Shown piece by piece: positions 9,101 to 17,039 of a stretch of DNA of 37,402 nt (positions are counted from its first letter, which is position 1; each line of letters starts with the position of its first letter). This stretch comes from Paracoccaceae bacterium (GTDB lineage Bacteria > Pseudomonadota > Alphaproteobacteria > Rhizobiales > Stappiaceae): NCBI GenBank assembly GCA_002709505.1, contig PARB01000012.1:12748-50149 (forward strand), in the 5' to 3' direction. The translations under genes were made by a program, and so were the position numbers. Under the pieces are notes generated by a model. It worked only from the letters and a program-made list of their open reading frames with translations, was not told the origin of the DNA and ran no database searches.

Positions 9101-9937
9101 TCGGCCGTCGCGGCCGTTGCCGCACTTGAGGAACCGGCGGACGCCAATCCGCTGGCCGACCGGGTGCGGGCGGAGACACGGAGACTGGTCGCGGCAGGCG
9201 AACCGGAAGATCGGGCAGCACGGACGGCGGGCTTTCGGGTCTTCGGCTCCAAGCCCGGAGCCTATGGCGCGGGCCTTCAGGCGCTGATCGACGAGGGCGT
9301 ATGGTCCGAGCGCTCCGATTTTGCCGACGCGTTCCTGGCCTGGGGCGGTTATGCCTATGGCGGCGGGGTGCAAGGCGAGGGCGCGCGGGGCGCGCTGGAA
9401 GAGCGGCTCTCGCAGGTCGACGCGGTCTTGCACAATCAGGACAACCGCGAGCACGATCTTCTCGACAGCGACGACTATTACCAGTTCGAAGGCGGGCTCG
9501 CGGCGACGGTGGAAACGCTGAAAGGTGCCGCGCCGAAAATCTACCACAACGACCATTCGCGCCCCGAACGCCCGGTGATCCGCACGCTGTCGGAAGAGAT
9601 CGGCCGGGTGGTGCGCGGGCGCGCGGCCAATCCGAAGTGGATCGCCGGCGTCATGCGCCATGGCTACAAGGGTGCCTTCGAGATCGCCGCGACGGTCGAC
9701 TATCTCTTCGCCTTCGCGGCGACGACCCATGCGGTCGGCGACCATCACTTCGACCAGCTGTATGATGCCTATCTGGATGACGAGGCCGTGCGGGACTTTC
9801 TCGCCGAGGCCAATCCGAAGGCGCTAGAGGAAATCGAGGCGCGCTTCCGCGAGGCGGTGGAGCGCGGATTGTGGACGCCGCGGCGCAATTCCACGCGCGC
9901 GGCGCTGACGACACAACAAGGGGAGACGATCGGGTGA
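6194..9937 (+). CDS. cobN: Aerobic cobaltochelatase large subunit CobN
   Basis: CobN binds hydrogenobyrinic acid a,c-diamide and, with the AAA+ pair CobS and CobT, inserts cobalt using ATP. The 1247 residues match the usual size of CobN. The family signature HLGKHGNLEWLPGKALALS is around residue 555, and further conserved blocks such as TCWGTANMRTGGDD occur later. A good ribosome-binding site (AAGGGGAG) precedes ATG 6194. The stop shares bases with the GTG start of cobO. CobS and CobT are not in this window and must be encoded elsewhere. Presence of CobN marks the oxygen-dependent late-cobalt-insertion pathway. Confidence 0.95.
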   Translation: MHILAGRSGRIDEGDEAVDLEQTPADVVFLSAADTELASLAGAVRRLGAAAPSVRLASLLALSHPYSVDLYAERTLQGSRLVILRLLGGAEYWPYGLERLGELANGYGVKLAVMPGDDRWDAELAARSTLGADEVHRLWRYCADGGADNLANLLGFARHLLDGTPEPDPPRALPRAGLFQPGQAAASLADLKAQWRDPDAPVAAIVFYRALMQSAATEPVEALANALAARGLNPLPVFVASLKDAESAAVLASLFEEAAPAVVLNATAFAVSKAGVAHQPTPLDTPGAPVLQVIFSSSSQEGWQSADQGLSIRDLAMHVVLPEIDGRLTTRAVSFKEQGERDPLTQSAPVRFVPKADRIDFVAELAARMALLRTVPPAEKKLALILANYPNKDGRLANGVGLDTPASCVAVLKALEGAGYAVSGLPQDSAALMAAISSGPTNALEDRRARHGGAALSLDDYAKHFERLPEAVRDAVIGRWGAPEADPHVEDGAFRLAITQFGNAVVGIQPARGYNIDPKETYHDPDLVPPHHYFAFYIWLREILGVHAVVHLGKHGNLEWLPGKALALSQDCFPEAVLGPVPNIYPFIVNDPGEGAQAKRRNSAVIVDHLTPPLTRAESHGVSQELEVLLDEYYLAQGVDPRRLKALTRDILETATRHGLDRDIGLTDEMDEDTRLARLDAHLCDLKELQIRDGLHVLGAAPEGRLLTDLLSAMVRVPRGEGEANAGITRALAQDLGLEAFDPLDCAFEVTWQGPRPDALARVSDAPWRSAGDTVERLELFAADVIARGEAPEGWTATRAVLAEIEGRIAPAVIASGEGEMRGVLDALGGRFVPPGPSGAPTRGRPDVLPTGRNFYSVDVRAVPTQTSWKIGAASAERLVERHFQDEGEYPQAVVLTCWGTANMRTGGDDVAQALALIGTRPKWEPGSGRVTGFDILSLSELGRPRIDVTLRISGFFRDAFPHQIDLFQSAVAAVAALEEPADANPLADRVRAETRRLVAAGEPEDRAARTAGFRVFGSKPGAYGAGLQALIDEGVWSERSDFADAFLAWGGYAYGGGVQGEGARGALEERLSQVDAVLHNQDNREHDLLDSDDYYQFEGGLAATVETLKGAAPKIYHNDHSRPERPVIRTLSEEIGRVVRGRAANPKWIAGVMRHGYKGAFEIAATVDYLFAFAATTHAVGDHHFDQLYDAYLDDEAVRDFLAEANPKALEEIEARFREAVERGLWTPRRNSTRAALTTQQGETIG

Positions 9938-10566
9938 GCGACAAGAAAGCCGAGATGACCGAAGAGGAACTGAACGCCCGTCATGCGGAAAAGATGCGCA
10001 AGAAGAAAGCGGCGCGCGACAAGATCATGGCGACCAAGACCATCGAAAAGGGTCTGCTGATTGTCCACACCGGCAAGGGCAAGGGCAAGTCGACCGCGGG
10101 CTTCGGCATGGTGTTCCGCTCGCTCGGCCATGGCCACAAGGTCGCGGTCGTGCAGTTCGTCAAGGGACGGATCGAGACCGGCGAGCGTATGGCGCTGGAG
10201 CGCTTCTCCGATCTTGTCACCATCAAGCGCATGGGCGAGGGCTTCACCTGGGAAACCCAGGACCGCCAGCGCGACATCGAGGCCGCGCGTCAGGCCTGGG
10301 AAGCGGCCAAGGACATGATCCGCTCGCGCGAGTATCGCCTGGTGCTGTGCGATGAACTCAACATCGTGCTGCGCTACGACTACCTTGCGATCGACGAGGT
10401 CGTCGCCTTCCTGCGCGACGAAAAGCCCGAGGACGTGCATGTCGTCATTACCGGCCGCAACGCCAAGGACGAACTGATCGAGGCCGCCGATCTGGTGACC
10501 GAGATGACCCAGATCAAGCATCCCTTCCGCTCCGGCGTGAAGCCGCAGGAAGGGATCGAGTTTTAA
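9934..10566 (+). CDS. cobO: Cob(I)yrinic acid a,c-diamide adenosyltransferase
   Basis: The enzyme adds the 5'-deoxyadenosyl ligand to cobalt using ATP (CobA/CobO/BtuR family). It is 210 residues from a GTG start that overlaps the cobN stop (GTGA), with AAGGGGAG about nine bases upstream. The P-loop [10 protein letters not shown] is at about 45-54, followed by the family segments [18 protein letters not shown] and [22 protein letters not shown]. The N-terminal 35 residues are Lys- and Glu-rich. An upstream in-frame ATG at 9871 lies inside cobN and is less likely. Confidence 0.94.
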   Translation: MSDKKAEMTEEELNARHAEKMRKKKAARDKIMATKTIEKGLLIVHTGKGKGKSTAGFGMVFRSLGHGHKVAVVQFVKGRIETGERMALERFSDLVTIKRMGEGFTWETQDRQRDIEAARQAWEAAKDMIRSREYRLVLCDELNIVLRYDYLAIDEVVAFLRDEKPEDVHVVITGRNAKDELIEAADLVTEMTQIKHPFRSGVKPQEGIEF

Positions 10567-10613
10567 AGGGGGTGCCGGCCGGCAGTCCACGCAAGAAGGA
10601 ACACCGCCACGCC

Positions 10614-10916
10614 ATGAAGTTCTTCAGTTCCGACCTTCGCCGCGCGTCGCCCGATCATGCCGAGCTGGTGCGCCGCTACGAGCTGGCGCGCACGCTGGTG
10701 GATTTTCTTGCAGCCGTCTTCTTCATCGTCGGCAGCGTGTTCTTTTTCTACGAAAGCCTGCTGTTTGCGGGCACATGGCTCTTTCTGATCGGCTCGATCC
10801 TCTTCGCGGTGCGCCCGACGATCCGCCTGGCGCTCGAACTGCATCTGACGCGGCTGCCCGTGCCGGACGAGTTCCGCCCCTATGGCGCGCTGGCGGAAAC
10901 ACAGGATCGCACGTGA
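10614..10916 (+). CDS. YrhK-domain small membrane protein
   Basis: This is a 100-residue protein with two membrane helices in its middle (about 26-46 and 49-70) and the pattern typical of YrhK-domain proteins ([21 protein letters not shown], within residues 19-40). The function is unknown. It is inserted between cobO and cobQ, and its stop overlaps the GTG of cobQ (GTGA at 10913-10916), so it is translated as part of the cobalamin operon. AAGAAGGA lies about 14 bases before ATG 10614; a GTG at 10572 would add 14 residues. Its place suggests, but does not prove, a role linked to cobalt or corrinoid at the membrane. Confidence 0.75.
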   Translation: MKFFSSDLRRASPDHAELVRRYELARTLVDFLAAVFFIVGSVFFFYESLLFAGTWLFLIGSILFAVRPTIRLALELHLTRLPVPDEFRPYGALAETQDRT

Positions 10917-12388
10917 GCAGGAAACGCGCGCCTGCCCTGATGATCCAGGGCACCGGCTCGAATGTGGGCAAGAGCTTGATCGTCGCGGGGCTGTGCCGGC
11001 TGTTCGCCAATCGGGGGCTGAAGGTGCGCCCGTTCAAGCCGCAGAACATGTCGAACAACGCCGCCGTGACCTCCGACGGCGGCGAGATCGGCCGGGCGCA
11101 GGCGTTGCAGGCGCTTGGCGCGCGCGTGCCGCTCACGGTGCATATGAACCCGGTCCTGCTGAAACCGGAAACCGATGTCGGTGCGCAGGTGATCGTGCAG
11201 GGCAAACGCGCCGGCACCATGCGCGCGCGCGAATACGGAAGCCGCAAGGCAGAGCTTCTGCCGAAGGTGCTGGAGAGTTTCAGTCGGATCGGCGAGGGGG
11301 CGGACCTCTTGCTGGTCGAAGGTGCCGGCTCTCCCGCCGAGATCAATCTCAGGGCAGGCGACATCGCCAACATGGGATTTGCGGAAGCAGCAGACATTCC
11401 CGTCGCCCTTTGCGGCGATATCGACCGGGGCGGGGTGATTGCCTCGCTCGTCGGCACGCATACGATCCTTCCCGAAGACGAGCGCAGACGCATCAAGGCG
11501 TTTTTCGTCAATCGCTTCCGGGGCGATGTGACTCTCTTCGACGAGGGCGTCGCCGAGATCGCGAAACGCACCGGCTGGGCGTCGCTTGGCGTGGTGCCGT
11601 GGTTCGCGGATGCCCGCAAGCTGCCGGCCGAGGATGCGCTGGGGCTGGAAGACGGAACGGGCAAGGGCGAGGTGAAAGTCGTCGTGCCGGTGATCAGCCG
11701 GATCGCGAATTTCGACGATCTCGACCCCTTGCGACTGGAGCCGGGCGTCTCGCTGAGTCTCGTGCAGCCGGGCGATCCGCTGCCGGGCGACGCCGATGTC
11801 GTGCTGCTGCCGGGATCGAAGTCGACGGTCGGGGATCTCGCCTTCTTTCGCGCGCAAGGATGGGACATCGATCTCTCAGCCCACGTGCGGCGCGGCGGAC
11901 GGGTCGTCGGCATCTGTGGCGGCTACCAGATGCTGGGCCGGACCATTTCCGATCCCAATGGCATCGAGGGGCGGGCCGGAACCGTGGAGGGACTGGGACT
12001 GCTCGACGTGGATACGGTGCTCACCCCCGACAAGCGGCTTGTCGAGGTGACGGGCCGGCATGCGCCGAGCGGCGCGGCGCTTTCCGGCTACGAGATCCAT
12101 ATCGGGCGGACGCAAGGGGCGGATTGCGCGCGGCCCTTCGCACATGTGACGTCGGGCGGCAGTCCGGACCACCCGGACGGTGCGATCTCCGCAAACGGCC
12201 GGATTTCCGGCACCTATCTGCACGGGCTTTTCACCTCGGACGATTTCCGCGCCGGATTCCTGAAGACCCTCGGCGCCGGATCGTCGCTCGCCTACGACAG
12301 CGACATCGATGCGACGCTGGATGCGCTTGCCGCGCATCTGGAAGCCTGCATGGATATCGAGGCGCTGCTGGCGATTGCAGGGAAATAG
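10913..12388 (+). CDS. cobQ: Cobyric acid synthase CobQ (glutamine-hydrolysing)
   Basis: CobQ amidates adenosylcobyrinic acid a,c-diamide at four side chains using glutamine and ATP. The 491-residue protein has the N-terminal ATPase motif GTGSNVGKS (13-21) and a class-I-like glutaminase domain with the nucleophile Cys335 in [11 protein letters not shown] conserved His (YLHGLF) occurs near the C terminus. GTG 10913 is chosen because it overlaps the preceding stop and directly precedes the ATPase motif. It is the last cob gene of the riboswitch-led operon; no clear terminator is seen in 12389-12455. Confidence 0.95.
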   Translation: MSRKRAPALMIQGTGSNVGKSLIVAGLCRLFANRGLKVRPFKPQNMSNNAAVTSDGGEIGRAQALQALGARVPLTVHMNPVLLKPETDVGAQVIVQGKRAGTMRAREYGSRKAELLPKVLESFSRIGEGADLLLVEGAGSPAEINLRAGDIANMGFAEAADIPVALCGDIDRGGVIASLVGTHTILPEDERRRIKAFFVNRFRGDVTLFDEGVAEIAKRTGWASLGVVPWFADARKLPAEDALGLEDGTGKGEVKVVVPVISRIANFDDLDPLRLEPGVSLSLVQPGDPLPGDADVVLLPGSKSTVGDLAFFRAQGWDIDLSAHVRRGGRVVGICGGYQMLGRTISDPNGIEGRAGTVEGLGLLDVDTVLTPDKRLVEVTGRHAPSGAALSGYEIHIGRTQGADCARPFAHVTSGGSPDHPDGAISANGRISGTYLHGLFTSDDFRAGFLKTLGAGSSLAYDSDIDATLDALAAHLEACMDIEALLAIAGK

Positions 12389-12455
12389 GAATTGCGTCGG
12401 AGGAGCAGCCTTTTAGGATTGCAGTCGAGGAAGATTGCAATTCTCAGGAGATGTC

Positions 12456-12974
12456 ATGCCATTCGCCTTGTTGCTGGTGCGTTTTTTCGCAGCATACGTT
12501 TTTGTATCTCTTATCGGAGTTGTCCCTCAGGGGCTTGGACTTGGATACGGTGGCGGGGCCGGATTGGCCGGACTCGTGTCCTCCACCCTGATTCTGGCTG
12601 TTCTGCTGTTCTCGATCGTCCTGATGCTCTACCCGCGCAACTTTCTGCTCGGGCTCGGCTTTGGCGGGTCTGACGCGGATGGAAAGCCGGGTCTTGCGGA
12701 CGGTTTCGAAGTTGTCTGCGTTGCGCTGCTGGGTCTCTACCTGCTCGTCATCAGCATGCGGGACGTCGTTGTCTGGGCGGTGAGCTATCTTTCGCTTCAA
12801 ACGCAGGCAACTTATCGAAACGCTGCGACCGATTGGGTGGCGCAGCAGTGGCCGGGGCTGGTCGGAAGCATTCTGGTTGCGCTTGTGGGCGTGCTTTTGA
12901 TCCTGGGCCCGGGCAAGGTTGCCGGCATGCTGCGAGCGCTGCGCAACTGGCGGCCGGGGCAGGAGAAGGCCTGA
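12456..12974 (+). CDS. Hypothetical four-helix membrane protein
   Basis: I do not recognise this 172-residue protein. Four hydrophobic stretches are visible, at about 4-24, 34-58, 83-109 and 131-156, with a short charged C-terminal tail. A good ribosome site (CAGGAG) lies six bases before ATG 12456. It follows cobQ after 67 bases and converges with the DUF938 gene, with only 12 bases between the two stops. Whether it belongs to the cobalamin operon is unclear. Confidence 0.6.
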   Translation: MPFALLLVRFFAAYVFVSLIGVVPQGLGLGYGGGAGLAGLVSSTLILAVLLFSIVLMLYPRNFLLGLGFGGSDADGKPGLADGFEVVCVALLGLYLLVISMRDVVVWAVSYLSLQTQATYRNAATDWVAQQWPGLVGSILVALVGVLLILGPGKVAGMLRALRNWRPGQEKA

Positions 12975-12986
12975 GCTGCCGAAGCC

Positions 12987-13601
12987 TCAGCTTGCACCGC
13001 GCTGCCAGATGAGCAGGCGGTTGTTGGCCGGCATGGCGTTGTCGGCGGCCAGCGTGAGCCCCTGTCCGTAGGCGAGGTCGTCGAGGACCTCGAAGTCGCG
13101 AATGCCGCTTTGCGGATCGCGGGCGCGGAGCTGTGCATCGAAGTCGGCGTTGCTCTGCGTGGTGAAATCGCCGCCGTATTTCATCGGACCGTAAACCGCC
13201 AGGATGCCGGAGCGCGCGAGCGCCTCGCCGATGCGCTCGAAGAACTGCTCCACATGCGCGAACGACATGATGTGCAGCGTGTTGGCGGTGAAGATCGCGT
13301 CGAAGGCGTCCGGGGCGCCTGCTTCGGGCACTGGCCAGGGCGGGGCGGCGACATCGAGTGCGAGCGGTGGCGGCGTGCGGTCGTTGCCTTCCGCCTCAAG
13401 CCGCGCGGCGATGCCGGGAACCGCGTCGGCAAGATCGCTGCATTGCCAGAGGAGATGCGGGAGCGCGCCGGTCATGTGGACGGCATGCTGGCCCGTGCCG
13501 CTGCCGATCTCGAGCAATCGCCGCCGCTCCGCAAGATGAGGCCCGAGGACGTCGCGGATGGCATCCTTGTTGCGCTCTGCGGCGGGGGCGAAAGGGAGCA
13601 T
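12987..13601 (-). CDS. SAM-dependent methyltransferase of the DUF938 family
   Basis: This 204-residue protein begins MLPFAPAAERNKDAI, the usual opening of DUF938 proteins. It has the SAM-binding motif LEIGSGTGQHA at about 30-40 and the family segments FTANTLHIMSF and VYGPMKYGG. The substrate is unknown for the family. It lies 11 bases downstream of cobD and is probably cotranscribed with cobC and cobD, although DUF938 proteins are not established cobalamin enzymes. Confidence 0.85.
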   Translation of the reverse strand: MLPFAPAAERNKDAIRDVLGPHLAERRRLLEIGSGTGQHAVHMTGALPHLLWQCSDLADAVPGIAARLEAEGNDRTPPPLALDVAAPPWPVPEAGAPDAFDAIFTANTLHIMSFAHVEQFFERIGEALARSGILAVYGPMKYGGDFTTQSNADFDAQLRARDPQSGIRDFEVLDDLAYGQGLTLAADNAMPANNRLLIWQRGAS

Positions 13602-13612
13602 GGAGAGGCCTT

Positions 13613-14593
13613 TCAAAACGGGATGGAGACAATCGCGATCAGCGCGACGATACCCGTTTGGAGCGCGCAGGCGAAGACCATGGCCTTGAGCGCGCGCGCG
13701 ATGTCTCCGGCGGTCGCCCCGCGCCGTCCGTCCGCGTTCATGAAAGGATCGTCGACGCTGTAACCTGGATAGACGCGCGGGCCGGCGAGCGCGAGGCCGA
13801 GGACGGCGGCCATGGCCGCTTCCGGCCAGCCGGCGTTCGGCGAGCGGTGGTTCGGCGCGTCGCGGCGCATGATCTGGAGGCTTTCGCCAATGCGCTTGCC
13901 AAAGAGCGGGCCGGAGAGGGCAAGCAGCAGACCGGAAAGGCGGGCCGCCGGCAGGTTCACCAGATCGTCGAAGCGTGCCGACGCCCAGCCAAAGGCGCGG
14001 TGGCGCTCGGTCTTGTGCCCGATCATGGAATCGGCGGTGTTCACCGCCTTGTAGGCCAGCAGTCCGGGCAGGCCGAGCAGCAGGAACCAGAGCGTCGGGG
14101 CGACGACCCCGTCGGCATGGTTTTCCGCGCAGGATTCGATCGCGGCACGGGCGACACCCGCCTCGTCGAGCTGTTCCGGGTCGCGGCCGACGATCATCGC
14201 GACTGCTTTTCGCCCGCCCGCAAGCCCGCCCTGCGAGAGACCGTCGCGCACGGCAGCGACATGATCGTAGAGGCTGCGCTGGGCGATGAAGATCGCGCCG
14301 ACCACAACAATCCCGATCTCGCCGAAGGGCAGGCCGCGAAAGATCACCTCGAGCAGCGTGCCGGTCAAAAGCGCGCAGGCGACGAGGGCGATCAGGAAGA
14401 TCGTTCCGTAGAGCTTGCGGCGTCCTTCCGGCGCATCGGGCGTGTTGAAATCCTGGTCGGCGATTTCGATGATTTTTCCAAATAGCACCACCGGATGGGG
14501 AACGTGGCGCCACAGCCAAGGCGGATCGCCGATGAGCGCGTCGAGGACAAGGGCAAACAGAACCAGAAGGGCGGTGTCGGAAAAAAGCAGCAT
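13613..14593 (-). CDS. cobD: Adenosylcobinamide-phosphate synthase (CobD/CbiB)
   Basis: This integral membrane enzyme attaches (R)-1-amino-2-propanol (or its phosphate) to adenosylcobyric acid. The 326-residue protein has the family motifs LDALIGDPPWLWRHVPHPV at the N terminus, ESCAENHADGVVAPTLWF and YKAVNTADSMIGH in the middle, and several membrane helices. ATG 14593 directly follows the sequence GAGGG, which is too close to serve as a normal ribosome site. A GTG at 14623 would add ten residues and overlap cobC, so translation may instead be coupled to the cobC stop five bases upstream. Confidence 0.92.
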   Translation of the reverse strand: MLLFSDTALLVLFALVLDALIGDPPWLWRHVPHPVVLFGKIIEIADQDFNTPDAPEGRRKLYGTIFLIALVACALLTGTLLEVIFRGLPFGEIGIVVVGAIFIAQRSLYDHVAAVRDGLSQGGLAGGRKAVAMIVGRDPEQLDEAGVARAAIESCAENHADGVVAPTLWFLLLGLPGLLAYKAVNTADSMIGHKTERHRAFGWASARFDDLVNLPAARLSGLLLALSGPLFGKRIGESLQIMRRDAPNHRSPNAGWPEAAMAAVLGLALAGPRVYPGYSVDDPFMNADGRRGATAGDIARALKAMVFACALQTGIVALIAIVSIPF

Positions 14594-14597
14594 CCCT

Positions 14598-15608
14598 CTA
14601 GCCCGTGACCGGTGCGAGGGCACGGGTCAGCGCCGCATCGAGCCGGGCAAGCGGTTCTGCGCCCCCCGGAAGGCCGATGCGGAGCCAGGACGGCGCATAA
14701 TCGAAGCTGCGGGTCCAGATCTTCTGCCGCGCCAGTGCCTCATGCACGGCGCCCGCGTCGCGCGCACCGGCGAGCACATAAAGCGGGGTGCCGCCGAAGA
14801 CGCTCAGGCCGCGCATCTGCAGCATCAGGGTCAGGTCGGCGGCCTCGTCGGCAAGCTGCGCGCGCATGGCTGTCTGCCAGCGCGTATCGGCAAGCGCGCG
14901 GGTGCCGATCTCGATGGCCGGGCCGGATACCGCCCAGCTCTCCAGCGAGGCGGAAAGCGCATCGGTGATCGATTTCGGCCCGGCAGCGAAACCGAGGCGC
15001 ACGCCGGCAAGGCCGTAGAACTTGCCGAAGGAGCGCAGCACCAGCACCGGAACGTCGCCGAGGTGCGGCAACACACTGGCGCCCGGCACGCAGTCGGCGA
15101 AGGCCTCGTCGACGATCAAGAGCCCGCCGCGCGCAGCCATCGTTTCGGCATGGTGGCGCAGGCTTTTCGGATCGACCAGGCGTCCGTCGGGATTGTTCGG
15201 ATTGACGATCACGATCACGCGGGTGTCCGGTGCCGGCTCGAAATAGGGGGAGGTCACCTCCGTGACCTTGCGCCCCGAGCGTTGCCAGACATCCGCATGG
15301 CTCGAATAGGTCGGGCCGACGATGGCGACATCGCCGGCCGGCAGGAGGGCGGGAAGATGGGAAATGAGCGCCTGCGTTCCCGGGCCTGCGACCAGCCGGA
15401 GGTGATCCGGCACGCCGTAGGCGGCGCGTGCCACCTCAAGCAGCCGCTCGAGCGCCCCGCGCGCCGGAAGCCGCGTCCAGGCGTCACGCGACAAAGGCGG
15501 GTCGAGCGGATAGGCATGCGGATTGATGCCGGTGGAGAGATCCAGCCAGTCCTCCGCAAGTCCGCCGTGCCGCGCGATTGCCGCGCCAAGATCGCCGCCG
15601 TGTTTCAT
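14598..15608 (-). CDS. cobC: Threonine-phosphate decarboxylase-like aminotransferase CobC
   Basis: This PLP enzyme of the class I/II aminotransferase fold supplies the aminopropanol (phosphate) arm for CobD. The 336-residue protein shows LDLSTGINPHAYP near the N terminus, NPNNPDGR (136-143), the PLP-contacting Asp167 in VDEAF, and the Schiff-base Lys196 in SFGKFYGLAG. ATG 15608 gives the usual family start (MKHGGDL); the longer open frame upstream has no coding character. It heads the leftward set cobC-cobD-DUF938 and diverges from arsR. No second B12 riboswitch is visible in the 143 bases between the two genes. Confidence 0.92.
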   Translation of the reverse strand: MKHGGDLGAAIARHGGLAEDWLDLSTGINPHAYPLDPPLSRDAWTRLPARGALERLLEVARAAYGVPDHLRLVAGPGTQALISHLPALLPAGDVAIVGPTYSSHADVWQRSGRKVTEVTSPYFEPAPDTRVIVIVNPNNPDGRLVDPKSLRHHAETMAARGGLLIVDEAFADCVPGASVLPHLGDVPVLVLRSFGKFYGLAGVRLGFAAGPKSITDALSASLESWAVSGPAIEIGTRALADTRWQTAMRAQLADEAADLTLMLQMRGLSVFGGTPLYVLAGARDAGAVHEALARQKIWTRSFDYAPSWLRIGLPGGAEPLARLDAALTRALAPVTG

Positions 15609-15731
15609 CGTGTCGAACCGGGCCCTTTGTTGGTTTCGGCGGACGGTAAAGCGGCTTGGCGGCAATGCCAAGCAAGGACCGCGCGTCCGCCGCTCCGCAA
15701 CAGGAAAACGGGGGATTGCATTTCTCCGGAT

Positions 15732-15741
15732 ATATCGATAT
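15732..15741. promoter_or_regulatory. Candidate ArsR operator next to the arsR start
   Basis: ATATCGATAT is a perfect 10-bp palindrome in an AT-rich stretch 10 bases before arsR, in contrast to the GC-rich surroundings. ArsR-family repressors bind AT-rich dyads overlapping their own promoter. The exact operator extent is not certain. Confidence 0.4.
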
Positions 15742-15751
15742 TTCATGATTT

Positions 15752-16084
15752 ATGGATATGAATCAGGCATTGGATGCGCTGGCGGCCCTTGGCCAGAAAA
15801 CGCGGCTCGAGGTGTTCCGTCTGCTGGTGAAGGCGGGAACGGACGGCATGCACGCCGGCGAGATCGCCGAGGCGCTCAATGTGCGCCAGAACACCATGTC
15901 CGCCAACCTGGCGGTGCTGGCGCGCGCCGGGCTTATCCGCAACGAACGGGAAGGACGGAACCTGCGCTATTTCGCCGACATGGACGGCATCCGCGGGCTT
16001 CTGGCGTTCCTGATGGAAGACTGTTGCGGCGGCAATCCCACCCTGTGCCAGCCGGTGCTCGATGCGCTCGCCTGCGAGTGCTGA
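15752..16084 (+). CDS. arsR: ArsR-family arsenic-responsive repressor
   Basis: This is a 110-residue winged-helix repressor. The recognition-helix region reads EIAEALNVRQNTMSANLAVLARAG (about 35-58), followed by a beta-wing (REGRNLRYF). The C terminus is Cys-rich (DCCGGNP, then LCQP, then CEC), which fits trivalent arsenic sensing by a C-terminal cysteine cluster instead of the classical site in the DNA-binding helix. No Shine-Dalgarno sequence precedes ATG 15752 (or the ATG at 15758), so the message may be leaderless or weakly translated. It leads the operon arsR-arsC-arsC-arsH. Confidence 0.88.
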   Translation: MDMNQALDALAALGQKTRLEVFRLLVKAGTDGMHAGEIAEALNVRQNTMSANLAVLARAGLIRNEREGRNLRYFADMDGIRGLLAFLMEDCCGGNPTLCQPVLDALACEC

Positions 16085-16112
16085 CGGCGACACAACGACG
16101 AGGAGTTGGACC

Positions 16113-16628
16113 ATGAGCGGTTCGATCTACAATGTGTTGTTCCTCTGTACCGGAAACTCCGCCCGTTCCATTCTGGCGGAAGGAATTTTGAATACGTTAG
16201 GTGCAGGCCGGTTCCGCGCGTTTTCCGCCGGATCCCAGCCCAAGGGCGAGGTGCATCCCTTCGCCCTCGACCTGCTTCGCAAGATGGACATCGACACTGC
16301 TTTCGCCCGGTCCAAGGCATGGGACGAGTTCGCGGCCGACGGCGCCCCGAACCTCGACTTCGTGTTCACCGTTTGCGACAACGCGGCCGGCGAAACCTGT
16401 CCGGTCTGGCCCGGCCAGCCGATGACCGCGCATTGGGGCGTCCCCGATCCGGCCGCGGCTAAAGGCTCCGAAGCCGAGCGTCGTTATGCCTTTGCCGATG
16501 CCTATCGCATGCTCAATGCGCGGATTTCCGTTTTCGCCAGTCTTCCGCTCGCAAGCATCGACGGCTTGGCGCTGCAAAGAAACCTCAAGGAGATCGGGAC
16601 AATGGACGACAGGGAAAGCATCGCATGA
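16113..16628 (+). CDS. arsC: Arsenate reductase, low-molecular-weight phosphatase type
   Basis: The enzyme reduces arsenate to arsenite with thioredoxin or a similar thiol donor. This 171-residue protein has the P-loop CTGNSARS (CX5R) near residue 11, the resolving-cysteine segment VCDNAAGETCPVWPG, and the acid loop WGVPDPAAA. GAGGAG lies about ten bases upstream of ATG 16113. Its stop overlaps the next start by four bases. The product arsenite would need export or methylation by proteins encoded elsewhere. Confidence 0.9.
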   Translation: MSGSIYNVLFLCTGNSARSILAEGILNTLGAGRFRAFSAGSQPKGEVHPFALDLLRKMDIDTAFARSKAWDEFAADGAPNLDFVFTVCDNAAGETCPVWPGQPMTAHWGVPDPAAAKGSEAERRYAFADAYRMLNARISVFASLPLASIDGLALQRNLKEIGTMDDRESIA

Positions 16629-17038
16629 CAATTGTCATCCACCACAACCCGGACTGCGGAACCTCGCGCAACGTGCTGGCGGCGATCCGCGCCAGCGGCG
16701 AAGAGCCGGTGGTGATCGAGTACCTCAAGGAGGGCTGGACCCGGCCGCAGCTGCTGGCACTGTTTGCCGCCGCCGGCCTGACGCCGCGCACAGCTCTGCG
16801 CACCTCCAAGTCGCCGGCCGAGGACCTCGGCCTCACCGACCCGTCGGTGGATGACGACACCATTCTGGCGGCGATGCTGGAGCATCCGGTTCTCGTCAAC
16901 CGGCCCATCGTCGCAAGCCCGAAGGGCGTACGCCTGTGCCGGCCGTCCGAGGCCGTGCTGGAGCTGATCGATGCCGCCGCGCTGGGCGACTTCCGCAAGG
17001 AAGACGGCACGCCGCTGGTTGCGGCGTCGGAGGGCTGA
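16625..17038 (+). CDS. arsC: Arsenate reductase, glutaredoxin-dependent type
   Basis: This 137-residue protein is of the Escherichia coli plasmid R773 type, which uses glutathione and glutaredoxin. The catalytic Cys11 lies in NPDCGTSRN near the N terminus, and the arginine-containing segment [20 protein letters not shown] occurs in the second half. It is coupled to the preceding unrelated arsenate reductase by ATGA. Two mechanistically different arsenate reductases in a row give access to two reductant pools. Confidence 0.92.
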   Translation: MTIVIHHNPDCGTSRNVLAAIRASGEEPVVIEYLKEGWTRPQLLALFAAAGLTPRTALRTSKSPAEDLGLTDPSVDDDTILAAMLEHPVLVNRPIVASPKGVRLCRPSEAVLELIDAAALGDFRKEDGTPLVAASEG

Positions 17039-17039
17039 C

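Noticed and set aside
8000..9748. A 582-codon open frame on the minus strand within cobN
   Set aside because: Antisense shadow of cobN, with low-complexity composition and no recognisable fold.
10882..12591. A 569-codon plus-strand frame overlapping cobQ
   Set aside because: It is out of frame with the obvious CobQ protein and consists largely of Arg, Gly and Ala runs.
15609..15751. A second cobalamin riboswitch before cobC
   Set aside because: The interval is only 143 bases and lacks the conserved B12-box and core blocks seen at 4155-4365.
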